DNA from: Reddybacter sp041277045
GTDB taxonomy: Bacteria; Pseudomonadota; Gammaproteobacteria; Pseudomonadales; Porticoccaceae
NCBI GenBank assembly: GCA_041277045.1
Contig: JBGFSY010000002.1
Location: 124,001-188,000 of the forward strand
Length of the DNA stretch: 64,000 bases
Reading direction: 5' to 3'
Every line of letters starts with the position of its first letter. The stretch's first letter is position 1. The notes below the pieces were generated by a model. The model ran no database searches. It was given only the letters and a program-made list of their open reading frames with translations, and had not been told where the DNA came from. Position numbers and translations under genes: made by a program. Below are positions 9,325 through 18,343 of the stretch, piece by piece.

Positions 9325-10263
9325 TTAAAGAATTTTCTTGTAATACCATCTGCTTAAGCGTTTGTGTATTTCATAGCAGCATTCAACCAGTTTTGGTAAT
9401 GGTTTGCATTTACTTAACACGGGGTAGTTGTTATGCTTTAACGTATCCCCTGCAATGCTTTCGAATAATTGTATATTTCTGTTTGACATTCGGTGTCTCC
9501 ATTTTTCAGAATTTTCTTTCTGAATCGATTTCCCAAGCATTGGTGTTTTGGAGTTTGGATCTTTTGATTTTTCGAAATCAACCATTGATTGTTCAAAATC
9601 TTCATTTATAAACAAGCATACTCCTCGTAATGTTTTATCAGGGTCGTTGATCAAATCCTCATACCTGATTTCAAAATAGTGTTCATTACCTAAATATTTT
9701 TTTGCTGTCTGCCCTGTCTCTACATATTGCTTCCATAGGTTAGCGGCATGATAAATATTGAAAATCTTGAGATCCTTTTTTCGTTCAAGCATTGAAAGTG
9801 CACAGTCTCTGCCATCTCTAATGATATTTATAAATTGTGCATCTGGAAACATCTCGAGAATTGTTTTGATGTTGAGGACGTAATAAGGTGTTTTTTCAAG
9901 CCACCGTTCCTTACCATCACCAATGGCATTCTTTTCCATTAGTGATGATATTATTTCTATGATGCTAGCTTTTTTTTCTGTAACTAATTGTTGAGCCAGC
10001 GTGTCAGTATTGAAATCAATTCCTTTCAGGTCTTCTTCAACATATTCTCTATTGATTCTCCGCATTTCTTCCAGGATATGCTTAACATTTTCTACATTAC
10101 TTAGGTCTCCATACGATTCTCTATTCTTGTAAAGCGGAATAAAAAAATGTGATTCGCCTGTTGGAGAGGATATCCTTGAATGTGAGCGCATCATTCTTTG
10201 TAAGAGCGTGGTTCCTGAGCGTGCCGAACCTACGATAAATATCGGCCTATCCATGTCTTTCAT
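9325..10263 (-). CDS. Sulfotransferase family protein
   Basis: It starts MKDMDRPIFIVGSARSGTTLL, a typical bacterial sulfotransferase PAPS loop, and has QFINIIRDGRDCALSMLER as the 3'-phosphate site (about residue 150) and YFEIRYEDLINDPDKTL further on. The frame is open up to an ATG at 10314, but that would overlap the upstream glycosyltransferase by 68 bases. ATG at 10263, with AAGGG just before it, or ATG at 10254 are better starts. The size is about 312 residues. It is the third of four sulfotransferases in the locus and sits directly after a GT2 gene, so it may modify the sugar which that enzyme adds. Confidence 0.85.
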   Translation of the reverse strand: MKDMDRPIFIVGSARSGTTLLQRMMRSHSRISSPTGESHFFIPLYKNRESYGDLSNVENVKHILEEMRRINREYVEEDLKGIDFNTDTLAQQLVTEKKASIIEIISSLMEKNAIGDGKERWLEKTPYYVLNIKTILEMFPDAQFINIIRDGRDCALSMLERKKDLKIFNIYHAANLWKQYVETGQTAKKYLGNEHYFEIRYEDLINDPDKTLRGVCLFINEDFEQSMVDFEKSKDPNSKTPMLGKSIQKENSEKWRHRMSNRNIQLFESIAGDTLKHNNYPVLSKCKPLPKLVECCYEIHKRLSRWYYKKIL

Positions 10264-11206
10264 TATCCCTTGCGCTATTAATGTAACCCGATATTGATCC
10301 AACAAAGTGTGCAAAAGTCATACGCTTGCGGAAAGAAGCATTGCTGCCATTTTTTAAGGTATCAATTATGAAGTTGGACCCAGCTCTTATTGTTTGTGGG
10401 AGCAAGAAGAGTGGCACACCAAATAGTTGGCGTTTATATTTTTTGTCATCATGGAAGGCTTTTTGATAACCAGCATTTCTATGTATAGTTAAAAAGTAGC
10501 GTTTCTCCAGTTGGTGCGGAAGTATATGGTGAAAGACGATTGCATCAGGCGCATAGCGTATTGTGACCTTTCCCGACGCATTGAGACGATGAAAATAATC
10601 GGTTTCTGCACCTTTAAATAGCTCCCCTTTTTTCCTTCCTTCCCCTTTCCTACCTAAATTAGTATTGAAGTAACCTATTCGTTCTGGAACAGTTCGGCTA
10701 AATGCCATATTTCCACCGAAAGGATACCTTTCTTTACCATCTAGCGTTAATGGGTTGTCTCCATAATCTTGATGGCCAAGAAAGCCATACATCTCAGGGT
10801 TACACGTGATCCATGGAGGGAGTGACATTCCCGGATCGAGATGAATCCTACCACCTGCGGCATCGGCATCATTGTCGACAAGTGTTCTATAAATAGAAAA
10901 CAACCAGTTTTTAGAAACAGTGATATCGTCATCTATATAAGCAAAGTATTGACTGCTTGATTCGCGTATACCCCGATTTCTTGCGTAATTTAACCCTTGT
11001 TCAGGCTCAAATTCATAGCGAATAGAAATAGCAGAGTTAGCCGCAAGTTGTTGAACAGTTTTTTGTGTGTCGTCTGATGAGTTATTGTCTACGACCAACA
11101 ACTCCCACTTTATTCCATCCGTGTTTTCCTGGATGGAAAGGGCATCGACGCACATTTGGAGATTCCTTGCGCGATTGTAAGTACAGATAATGACAGTGAA
11201 ATCCAT
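10247..11206 (-). CDS. Family 2 glycosyltransferase
   Basis: A 319-residue GT-A enzyme that begins MDFTVIICTYNRARNLQMCV. ELLVVDNNSSDDT, GLNYARNRGIRESSSQYFAYIDDDITV (DXD-type metal site) and a KGAETDYFHRLNASG acceptor region follow in the usual order. There are no obvious membrane segments. Its 3' end overlaps the following sulfotransferase start by 8 or 17 bases, depending on the ATG used, which indicates tight coupling. The sugar donor cannot be told from the sequence. Confidence 0.87.
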   Translation of the reverse strand: MDFTVIICTYNRARNLQMCVDALSIQENTDGIKWELLVVDNNSSDDTQKTVQQLAANSAISIRYEFEPEQGLNYARNRGIRESSSQYFAYIDDDITVSKNWLFSIYRTLVDNDADAAGGRIHLDPGMSLPPWITCNPEMYGFLGHQDYGDNPLTLDGKERYPFGGNMAFSRTVPERIGYFNTNLGRKGEGRKKGELFKGAETDYFHRLNASGKVTIRYAPDAIVFHHILPHQLEKRYFLTIHRNAGYQKAFHDDKKYKRQLFGVPLFLLPQTIRAGSNFIIDTLKNGSNASFRKRMTFAHFVGSISGYINSARDNERHG

Positions 11207-11220
11207 GTAGATACCTGTTT

Positions 11221-11997
11221 TTAAGAGATTTTTTTCATCAGTTGTGTTGCATAATATTTGAGTGGGAAGGTATAGGGCATATCATTAACACCAAATTTTA
11301 GCTTTTGACGAAAATGCCACATATTGTCTCTTCCGTACACTTCAATTCTTCGTAATTCGAGCGGATCTATATCTTGTCGATTAAAGCCTGATCGAGTTGA
11401 ACACGCAGTGTTGTAGCCAGCTTGTTTTACCGCAGCAATGGTGGCTGGATCATGTAGGCCAAAGGGATAGGCAAAATGCTTCACCTCCTGACCAAGAATC
11501 TGCTCTAATTCTTTCTTAGATCCCTCCAATTGTTCCTGGAGTTGTTCTGGGTTAGAAGAGATCTCGTTCAGTCTTGCATGAGTACATGTGTGTGAACCAA
11601 TAGTTACACCGGCATCCCGGGCTTCTCGTAATTGTTCAAGTGATAGTAGTGGGCGACTAGGAAACCCTCGGTTGCGCATCCAGTCGTTGCTCTGACCAAT
11701 GCGCTGGGAAACCATAAAAAGAGTAGCTGGAATTTTCCATTGTTCAAGGATGGGCAAGGCATTTTGGTGAAAGTCCGCAAAACCATCGTCAAAGGTGACG
11801 GCTACTCCAGGTCTCTCTTGCTGACGTCGCCCTTGAGTAATCTCTTCGATTTGATCAAGGCTCAATAATTCATAGCCTGAAGTCGACAGATATTGCATTT
11901 GTTGCGAAAAGCGCTTTGGAGTACAGCAAAACCTTGCTTCACGTTGCGACCGTGATTGATCCAGAATGTGATACATAAGTATCAATGTACGCGCCAT
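11221..11997 (-). CDS. Polysaccharide deacetylase (carbohydrate esterase family 4)
   Basis: A 258-residue NodB-homology protein. The motifs appear in order: TLILMYHI at the N-terminus, VAVTFDDGFADF (Asp-Asp, about residues 65-76), TIGSHTCTHARL (HxxxH metal ligands, about 130) and HFAYPFGLHD (about 173). No signal peptide is visible. The enzyme should remove an N- or O-acetyl group from a sugar with metal help. Its ATG overlaps the TAA of the next gene upstream (TAATG), so it is coupled to the beta-propeller protein gene. Confidence 0.87.
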   Translation of the reverse strand: MARTLILMYHILDQSRSQREARFCCTPKRFSQQMQYLSTSGYELLSLDQIEEITQGRRQQERPGVAVTFDDGFADFHQNALPILEQWKIPATLFMVSQRIGQSNDWMRNRGFPSRPLLSLEQLREARDAGVTIGSHTCTHARLNEISSNPEQLQEQLEGSKKELEQILGQEVKHFAYPFGLHDPATIAAVKQAGYNTACSTRSGFNRQDIDPLELRRIEVYGRDNMWHFRQKLKFGVNDMPYTFPLKYYATQLMKKIS

Positions 11998-13292
11998 TAA
12001 ACCATCCCCTGTAGCTCAATTAAGAACATTTGGCGACTGCCTGTATGCACTGAATCAATACAGACCTTAGTGCCGTCATGATTCCATCGTGGGTGTAAGT
12101 CACAGCGGATTTCCCCCCACCATTGCTTTTTCGGTGAATAGAAGCGGCCAAGTTCGACAACTTCTGCGTTGCTTCGGCGGAGCAGCATCAAGGTTCTCAT
12201 GTCGTGTCGATCTGGATAGGTATCGTTCAGTATCCATTCCCTGTCGGGTGAATAACTGCAGTGTCCATCCTCCTTCAGGTTCTTTTCGCCAAAAATTCGA
12301 GTAAGCCCAGATTCGATATCGCACAATAAAAAATGGGTTCCCGGCCCTTCCGGAGACTTTGCCCAGACGAGGATTTGACTGTCATCTTGCCAGTCGTAAT
12401 GGGAGACATCCCCGGTATCAAGTAGACATTTGAGTTCACTGCCATCTGGGCGGCAGCTATAGAATCGAACTTTCCACTCGTGCTCCGTATCTTGCCATAT
12501 ATGGAAAAAGGCAATCCTAGTACCACTTGGGCTGACCTGGATGTGATTGACCCAGTGGGTGGTATTGCGCATTCCAGGCAAGGTATTTGTGTTGGCGAGT
12601 AGATCGAGAGAAATGATCAGCGTTGATTCGCCCGTATTTAGATCGACTCTGAAAATACCGTCGTTGTCGGGTTGTCCAATAGCCGCTGCTGGGTCGGGTA
12701 CTCCGGCATAGCCATAACCAGGTCGCCAAGTTTGGAGGCGGGAAAAATTGAGACTGAAGGCTGAATCGCCATCGGACGATATGGCGTAGATGGGGTGTTC
12801 AAAACAACGGTCTTCACCATCCTTAATGCTGTGCCGCACCGCGACATAGGCTCCGTTTCGGCGATCATTATAATAAAGCCTGTCGTTCGGAGCTCTCGGA
12901 TCCCATTGCAGCATGCTGCCCTGCTGCCAGTTCCATGCGCTGCTCTCGACTAATTCATTAAATATTCCTGGTTGTGATGTGTCGATATAACCAATTTTTA
13001 CCCGGTCTTCAGCTGTTGGCGGCCGGTCGTTGAAAGCGGCCTCATGGGTAAGGATAAGCTGACCCGATGCGCTCCACGGGGTTTTTTCATAATAGCCAAA
13101 AAAATGATGACCTGGGCCAGTCGTTAGCTGAGTGTGGATATTTTTAAAACGTCCATACTTAATTAAGTGGTAGAGAAACGGTGACTTGAAATACAGTTTG
13201 CGTTCGAGTAATAGTTCGAGACGATTGGAGATACTCCATGGAATGCATTTCTGTTCGATAACGAAACGCTTCAATCTATCAATACTGGACAT
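11997..13292 (-). CDS. Putative beta-propeller protein of the polysaccharide locus, function unknown
   Basis: The gene codes for 431 residues with no enzyme motif that I recognise. The sequence has several spaced repeats of the TolB/WD-like kind: HHFFGYYEKTPWSASGQLIL, MLQWDPRAPNDRLYYND, HIQVSPSGTRIAFFHIWQD, YDWQDDSQILVWAKSP, HCSYSPDREWILNDTYPD and HPRWNHDGTKVCID. These strand-turn-strand units suggest a six- or seven-bladed propeller. No signal peptide is seen. It is coupled by TAATG to a deacetylase gene and lies 3 bases after a glycosyltransferase, so a role in modifying or handling the glycan is likely. A lyase of the oligogalacturonate type also has this fold. Confidence 0.6.
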   Translation of the reverse strand: MSSIDRLKRFVIEQKCIPWSISNRLELLLERKLYFKSPFLYHLIKYGRFKNIHTQLTTGPGHHFFGYYEKTPWSASGQLILTHEAAFNDRPPTAEDRVKIGYIDTSQPGIFNELVESSAWNWQQGSMLQWDPRAPNDRLYYNDRRNGAYVAVRHSIKDGEDRCFEHPIYAISSDGDSAFSLNFSRLQTWRPGYGYAGVPDPAAAIGQPDNDGIFRVDLNTGESTLIISLDLLANTNTLPGMRNTTHWVNHIQVSPSGTRIAFFHIWQDTEHEWKVRFYSCRPDGSELKCLLDTGDVSHYDWQDDSQILVWAKSPEGPGTHFLLCDIESGLTRIFGEKNLKEDGHCSYSPDREWILNDTYPDRHDMRTLMLLRRSNAEVVELGRFYSPKKQWWGEIRCDLHPRWNHDGTKVCIDSVHTGSRQMFLIELQGMV

Positions 13293-13295
13293 TAT

Positions 13296-14249
13296 TTAAC
13301 CCTGGTTACCTTCCAGCCCGCCAATTAGCTTAATAAACAGTTTTTCTGGTAGTAGGGCAGGGAGCAGGTATTTTAATTGTTTTAAATGAAAGTAACGCTC
13401 TGTCAGGCAGCGACGAAAAATATGATGAGCGCTTACCAAATCCCTCTTCCAGTAAGCATCAAAGCCCCGTTTCAGATAGGCACCATAAGTAAGCTCCAGA
13501 AGTTTTTGCTGAGTTAAGTGATTAACCCGCTCTGGGTGCTGTTGAATGAAATGCTGTTTCACCGAGAGTACATTTTGGGCCTGGCGCCATTGATTGGAGG
13601 TGATTTGAGTAGTTCCATGATGACGATAATAAGCCATTACCTTTTCTACTAGAATGATGGGAGCGCTGGTGCCGATCTTTAGCCAGAGATCATAGTCCAT
13701 GCATGTGGCCCATTGTTCGTCAAAGCAGCCGACGGCCTTTAGTGCATCGTGCCTGACAAGAGCGGCATGTATGGGCCAGGGCGCAGCGGTTTGCAGGAAC
13801 CGCTCAGCTTTGTCAGAGGTCTCATAGTCGGGCGGAATATAGGGTTGCGAACGATTGGCTGGCCCGCCCACATTTTGCCACCCGCAATAGGAGAGAGCTG
13901 CATCAGTTCCATTCAGCGCCTGATAAAGTTCTTGCAGGCAATTCTGATCCCAGTAGTCGTCGGAATCGAGAAAAGCGACATATTCACCGGTTGCCTGTGC
14001 AATCCCCTTGTTCCGCGCGGGGCCGGGCCCTTTGTTGGTTTGAGATAGGCTAATGATTCGGCCATTAAATGAGTCGAGAATCGAGCTTGAGCCATCAGTC
14101 GATCCATCGTCGACGACAATTAGCTCCACATCTCGATGAGTTTGCTCGAGTACGCTCTCAATTGAGTCGGCGAGATGAGCTTCCGCGTTATAGCAGGGCA
14201 TCACGACACTGATACGTCCAGATATACACTCTAAACCTTTTTTTTCCAT
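13296..14249 (-). CDS. Family 2 glycosyltransferase
   Basis: A GT-A glycosyltransferase of 317 residues. It shows ISVVMPCYNAEAHLADSIESVL, VELIVVDDGSTDGSSSIL, GPGPARNKGIAQATGEYVAFLDSDDYW (the DSD metal site near residue 98) and a CMDYDLWLKIG acceptor segment. The C-terminal third (YGAYLKRGFDAYWKRDLVSAHHIF) looks helical. The first residues MEKKGLECISGR may be extra. It lies 21 bases from the GT4 gene upstream and 3 bases from the propeller gene downstream, so all three are probably one transcription unit. Confidence 0.88.
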   Translation of the reverse strand: MEKKGLECISGRISVVMPCYNAEAHLADSIESVLEQTHRDVELIVVDDGSTDGSSSILDSFNGRIISLSQTNKGPGPARNKGIAQATGEYVAFLDSDDYWDQNCLQELYQALNGTDAALSYCGWQNVGGPANRSQPYIPPDYETSDKAERFLQTAAPWPIHAALVRHDALKAVGCFDEQWATCMDYDLWLKIGTSAPIILVEKVMAYYRHHGTTQITSNQWRQAQNVLSVKQHFIQQHPERVNHLTQQKLLELTYGAYLKRGFDAYWKRDLVSAHHIFRRCLTERYFHLKQLKYLLPALLPEKLFIKLIGGLEGNQG

Positions 14250-14270
14250 TTCTGTTTTAGTCCTTCACGG

Positions 14271-15407
14271 TCAGCTTGTGTAATAGGGTAGAGCAGTTTC
14301 TGCAACTTCTTTCCAGCTGAAACTGTGGGCAAAGGTTTGGCATGCTTTCGGTTCAAAGGACGCAGTACCCTCCAGGAATTGTCTCAGTGCAAGCTCAATG
14401 GAGTCTATATCAGCAGTTTCGACAAAAAAACCACTGGCACCGTCATCGAGGGCTTCTGCCGCCCCGGCGAGTCTTGCGGCAAGGGAGGGTGTCCCGCATG
14501 CCGCAGCCTCCAAATAGACAATGCCAAACCCTTCATGGCTACCTGGAAGAATGGAAGAGGTCAGGATGAATAGGTCACTTGTGCACAGCTTATTTATAAG
14601 CTCGGCCCTCTCGAGGAAACCGCAAAAGATCACTCTGTCCTCAAGACCGAGTTGCTGGCAAAGGGCCTCTAAGTTTTTACGAAGGTGCCCGTCACCGATT
14701 ATCGTGTAGTGGAACTGGTAATCGTCTTTGAGTCGGGCCAGAGCGCTTAGCACCAGGTCGATGTTTTTTCTCGGTTCTGACAGGCGAGAAATAGTGATCA
14801 ATTCTGGATAATCAAGTTTGTTGGCCTGGTGTGACAGCTGAAGGAAATCGCTACCCAATCCAACCATCGCTGGTGTGGTTTTTCCTCGACAGTTCGGAAA
14901 GCGTTCTAGAAATACGTTTTCCGTGTAACGGCTGTTAGTTAGGATGTGACTTGCTTTGGCGATCGAGCGGCGAAGGTGGTGTTTAGTGATAACCCGCCCC
15001 ATCCACTTATCAAGCCCGGTTAACAGGTCTTTGAAGCGCCACAACAGGTGAAGGTGAGCAAGGTCAGGTCGCCCAGTATTGAGATAGGGTTGCAGAAAAT
15101 CGTTGCCGTGAATAGAAATAACAACAGGGCAGCTGGCGTCCACTGCAAGCCAGGAGTAAGCGGCATTCATTACATGCCAGGCATCAACCTTGTAATTACA
15201 TAGTTTAGGTGAGTCCAGGCGTCGCCTGATACGTAGTTCAGGTATGACATCAAAGTCGGCATTATAGGTGTGATTTTTTTTGTTAGCGGAAGTGAATACA
15301 GTTACTTGATGCCCGAGTTCGACCAGGGCTTTGCTGTATTCGTAGGCATAGGTTTCGACACCGCCAATATCGGGGGGGAATTCAGGTGATACGATGCCGA
15401 TATGCAA
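14271..15407 (-). CDS. Family 4 glycosyltransferase
   Basis: A GT-B retaining glycosyltransferase of 378 residues. The N-terminal domain opens MHIGIVSPEFPPDIGGVETY, the acceptor-side glycine-rich loop. The C-terminal domain has LITISRLSEPRKNIDLVLSAL (about residue 205) and the donor-binding GSHEGFGIVYLEAAACGTPSLAA (E-x7-E motif, about 295). The donor is a nucleotide sugar of unknown kind. It follows the toroid-like gene by 9 bases. Confidence 0.9.
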   Translation of the reverse strand: MHIGIVSPEFPPDIGGVETYAYEYSKALVELGHQVTVFTSANKKNHTYNADFDVIPELRIRRRLDSPKLCNYKVDAWHVMNAAYSWLAVDASCPVVISIHGNDFLQPYLNTGRPDLAHLHLLWRFKDLLTGLDKWMGRVITKHHLRRSIAKASHILTNSRYTENVFLERFPNCRGKTTPAMVGLGSDFLQLSHQANKLDYPELITISRLSEPRKNIDLVLSALARLKDDYQFHYTIIGDGHLRKNLEALCQQLGLEDRVIFCGFLERAELINKLCTSDLFILTSSILPGSHEGFGIVYLEAAACGTPSLAARLAGAAEALDDGASGFFVETADIDSIELALRQFLEGTASFEPKACQTFAHSFSWKEVAETALPYYTS

Positions 15408-15416
15408 GGGTAAGCC

Positions 15417-17345
15417 TCAAGGTCTTACAGGTTGTAGGGTGACCCAGTCACCTGGGTTCAGAGTAATGTCTCGACCCTGCGTAGGACTTATTTTATTCGC
15501 TATCAACAGGGAAAATTCTTTCAGAGCAATGGTAGCAGGCGCAGCCCCCCGGTTCACTAGTAGAAATTCGGTCTTCGAACTAAGTGATAGGTTGGCGACT
15601 AAAACCGAAGAGCTGGTCAGTTGCGCTTGTATTGGGGGCAAAGGTGCAGAGAGGGCTTCCATATTGCCTCCGAGTATCGAAGGAGGAATACCTAGGTCGT
15701 TGTTATCAAGATCCAGAAGGACATCCGTGAGCCACTGCCGGTATTTCGGGTCAGTGTCGATGGTACACAGGTGATAGAGGGTTTCCGCCCAAAACCCCAG
15801 AGCGTAGCGGGTTTTTTTTGATTCGGCGAGAAAATCCCGAAAAATTTGACTCTGGCTGAATTCAAGTGCTGATCTAATTTGATCAAGTGGAATATCATCA
15901 GGGAAGCGACGTATATAGCGCGCCAAATCCATGGTGTTGATGGATTGGTAGGCAGGCGATATACCGCGCAAAGAGAGAGCCCTGTCGATATAGCCCCCTG
16001 GCATAACGATTCTGGGAAATATTTTTTTGATATGTTGCAGGCGAGGGATGAGATATTTCCAACCCAGGCGTTTAAAAATTCGCAGGTGCACGGGTAGTTG
16101 TTTGGCTTGTTCTGTAGGCAATAAGGTTAATTCAATAATATTAAATATAATTCGGTACAGGCGTTCAGCGGGTTTTGCGGTCAGTAGGGTGCGTGTGGCC
16201 TGACGAGCAGATGCAAGCAAGGTTGCATACTGTGAGTCTCCGGTAAGGGTCGCGTAGCGATCCAATGCGATGCTGGTGTCAAGGTGGGTATTGAGTACTA
16301 GCATATTAGATGGGCGTTTGCCGAAGGCCCTGCTCTTGACCCACTTGAATGGACTCTTACTCATGCTGGCTTCTGAAAGTTCAAGTTCATCATGTAGAAA
16401 CCAGGTGCCTATATTGGTGGAGTCATGCTGTTTTGCAATGTATGCGGCAGCACTTTTAAGGTTAGCCTCAACTTCTGGGTCGTGCCGTTCCGAGAGGACA
16501 TCCATTAATAGATGCATGCCGCTACAGTGAAGTCTGAAGTGTGCCTCCATGTCATCACTCCACTCGCCGTGTCGCCAGGCACCGTCTTCGCCTTGACGAG
16601 ATAAGGTGGCACTGACTAATAAACGCTTAAGCAGAACATATAACAGTTTTCCCGACCTATGCTGAAGGCCCGTTAGCGTGACATAAAGGGCATGAGCGTC
16701 ATTCTCAGAACAGATTTTTCGATAGTAGGGCCAGGCCGTGCGATTCTCGTAGACCAGGCCGTTAATCAAATGTAGAAACAAGTCAGCATGTTTGCAGTAG
16801 GTGGTATGTGAGCCCCAAAGAAATACTGGCGCAAGTTCATGTTGTTGCGGCGCGATTAATTGCTGTACTAAATTATCTGCATCAGGCATAAAACGCAAAA
16901 TAACAAGATCGAGGTAATACCCCTGTTTGCGGTTGACCGTTATGGAAAGCGCTTCAGTTGAAATTTCCAGGCCACCTATAGGGGCGCTAGTCTCACTGGT
17001 GATGTGTTGATCATCATCAAGTTGCCGGTTTTTAGGTAGGGCAGGAATCCAGTAGGTGGCTGCCTGTTGTTGATTAGGGTCCTGAATAAGCCAGCCCCCG
17101 GCGGGTATTGCAGTAATCTGGTAAGCACCCTGCAGAGTAAATTGGTAGTCCTGATCTGTAGTGCAATTATTTGAGCGGATAAATAAACAGCAGACAGAAT
17201 CCGATAGATTGTCAACCAGGTTGCAGAAAGATCTGGTATTGATTTCGTGTCGTCTAACTGTTCCTGGGTCAGGCGTTTCGAAGGTGAATAAATCTTCGAG
17301 GTTGGTGTTAGTCAAATTAGTTTTTAAAAGAGTGGATAAATTCAT
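15417..17345 (-). CDS. Large hypothetical protein, probable alpha/alpha toroid
   Basis: A 642-residue protein without a recognisable catalytic motif. The middle part (about residues 180-560) consists of spaced amphipathic helices with aromatic and small residues, such as DGAWRHGEWSDDMEAHFRLHC, SNMLVLNTHLDTSIALDRY and KTRYALGFWAETLYHL. This pattern is seen in (alpha/alpha)n-toroid glycan lyases, hydrolases and C5-epimerases. The last 90 residues look like a beta-domain. The ATG at 17345 overlaps the TGA of the upstream GT2 gene (ATGA), which makes it a better start than 17363. There is no signal peptide. Together with the other toroid-like protein at 31288 it may modify or trim the glycan in the cytoplasm, but the function is not known. 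Confidence 0.55.
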   Translation of the reverse strand: MNLSTLLKTNLTNTNLEDLFTFETPDPGTVRRHEINTRSFCNLVDNLSDSVCCLFIRSNNCTTDQDYQFTLQGAYQITAIPAGGWLIQDPNQQQAATYWIPALPKNRQLDDDQHITSETSAPIGGLEISTEALSITVNRKQGYYLDLVILRFMPDADNLVQQLIAPQQHELAPVFLWGSHTTYCKHADLFLHLINGLVYENRTAWPYYRKICSENDAHALYVTLTGLQHRSGKLLYVLLKRLLVSATLSRQGEDGAWRHGEWSDDMEAHFRLHCSGMHLLMDVLSERHDPEVEANLKSAAAYIAKQHDSTNIGTWFLHDELELSEASMSKSPFKWVKSRAFGKRPSNMLVLNTHLDTSIALDRYATLTGDSQYATLLASARQATRTLLTAKPAERLYRIIFNIIELTLLPTEQAKQLPVHLRIFKRLGWKYLIPRLQHIKKIFPRIVMPGGYIDRALSLRGISPAYQSINTMDLARYIRRFPDDIPLDQIRSALEFSQSQIFRDFLAESKKTRYALGFWAETLYHLCTIDTDPKYRQWLTDVLLDLDNNDLGIPPSILGGNMEALSAPLPPIQAQLTSSSVLVANLSLSSKTEFLLVNRGAAPATIALKEFSLLIANKISPTQGRDITLNPGDWVTLQPVRP

Positions 17346-18343
17346 TTTTGGAGTTTTACCCAAATGCGATTTAGTGTATGTATTTGGTCAGGGCAGTTGC
17401 CTAAATTATTTTTCCAGTAGTCGATAATACCAATAGCCCTGGCTTTGAACAAAGGGTTAGAGCTTGCACTAGTGTATGCCCAGTAAATATTTTTAAGACT
17501 AAAGTTGTTTCGTATTTGTTTAATAAAAGGGCGATAAAATTGCTTAAATAAACCATAATGAACAGACCAAAAAACAGCCAATTTCTTGTTCCAGGGTAAA
17601 TGTCGTTGGGCCCAGAGAAGACGGTTACGAAAAATAAAATAATATTTTAGAGGGCTAGAATCACCGCCAAAGGATGCGGCAATTTTGTGCCAAATGTGGG
17701 CATGTGGCTCATATAAAATTGTATATCCAGCAGCTCGTACACGGCATTGAAAATCAATTTCTTCATAATTGAGGAAGTAATCCGAATCTAGTAACCCTAT
17801 CGTTCTAAATACCTCAGCGGGAATAAACATCGCGCAGCCGACAATAAATTCGCTGGGCTTTTGTATGTCGTATTGTCCTTCGTCAGTTTCACCATCTCCG
17901 GTTTGCTCGAAACATTTTTGTTTGTCATCCCAGTAGCCACCGGCAGACCATATGACATCTGGCTGGGAGTGATAATAGATCTTGGGCCCAATAAGTCCGG
18001 CATTTGGATGTTTTTTTGCTGCCGCTATAAGGTAGTTAAGAAGTTGAGGGTCAACAGTTGTGTCATTATTTAGAATTAGTATGTAGTTAGATCCATTAGA
18101 AAGAGCATGTCGTATTCCGACATTATTGCCCTCAGCAAACCCAAGGTTTTGTCCCGTCTGTATTAAATGAACATCTGGAAATAGAGAGCAGATTGCGTCT
18201 ATAGACCCGTCAGATGAGCCGTTATCAACTAATAATAGCTCGTAGTTTGGATAGCTGATATTAGCGACCGAGGAAAGACATGAGAGGGTGTCGTCCTTAC
18301 CATTCCAATTAAGAATAATAATGGTGATTTTAGGTATGTTCAT
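17342..18343 (-). CDS. Family 2 glycosyltransferase, rhamnosyltransferase-like
   Basis: A 333-residue GT2 enzyme of the WbbL/rhamnosyltransferase kind: ITIIILNWNGKDDTLSCLSSV, ELLLVDNGSSDGSIDAI, NLGFAEGNNVGIRHAL, YILILNNDTTVDPQLL (metal site) and FLNYEEIDFQCRVRAAGYTILYEP. This subgroup often uses dTDP-L-rhamnose. The rml genes in the same locus make that donor, so rhamnosyl transfer is a reasonable inference. It overlaps the GT4 gene upstream by 14 bases. Confidence 0.87.
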   Translation of the reverse strand: MNIPKITIIILNWNGKDDTLSCLSSVANISYPNYELLLVDNGSSDGSIDAICSLFPDVHLIQTGQNLGFAEGNNVGIRHALSNGSNYILILNNDTTVDPQLLNYLIAAAKKHPNAGLIGPKIYYHSQPDVIWSAGGYWDDKQKCFEQTGDGETDEGQYDIQKPSEFIVGCAMFIPAEVFRTIGLLDSDYFLNYEEIDFQCRVRAAGYTILYEPHAHIWHKIAASFGGDSSPLKYYFIFRNRLLWAQRHLPWNKKLAVFWSVHYGLFKQFYRPFIKQIRNNFSLKNIYWAYTSASSNPLFKARAIGIIDYWKNNLGNCPDQIHTLNRIWVKLQK

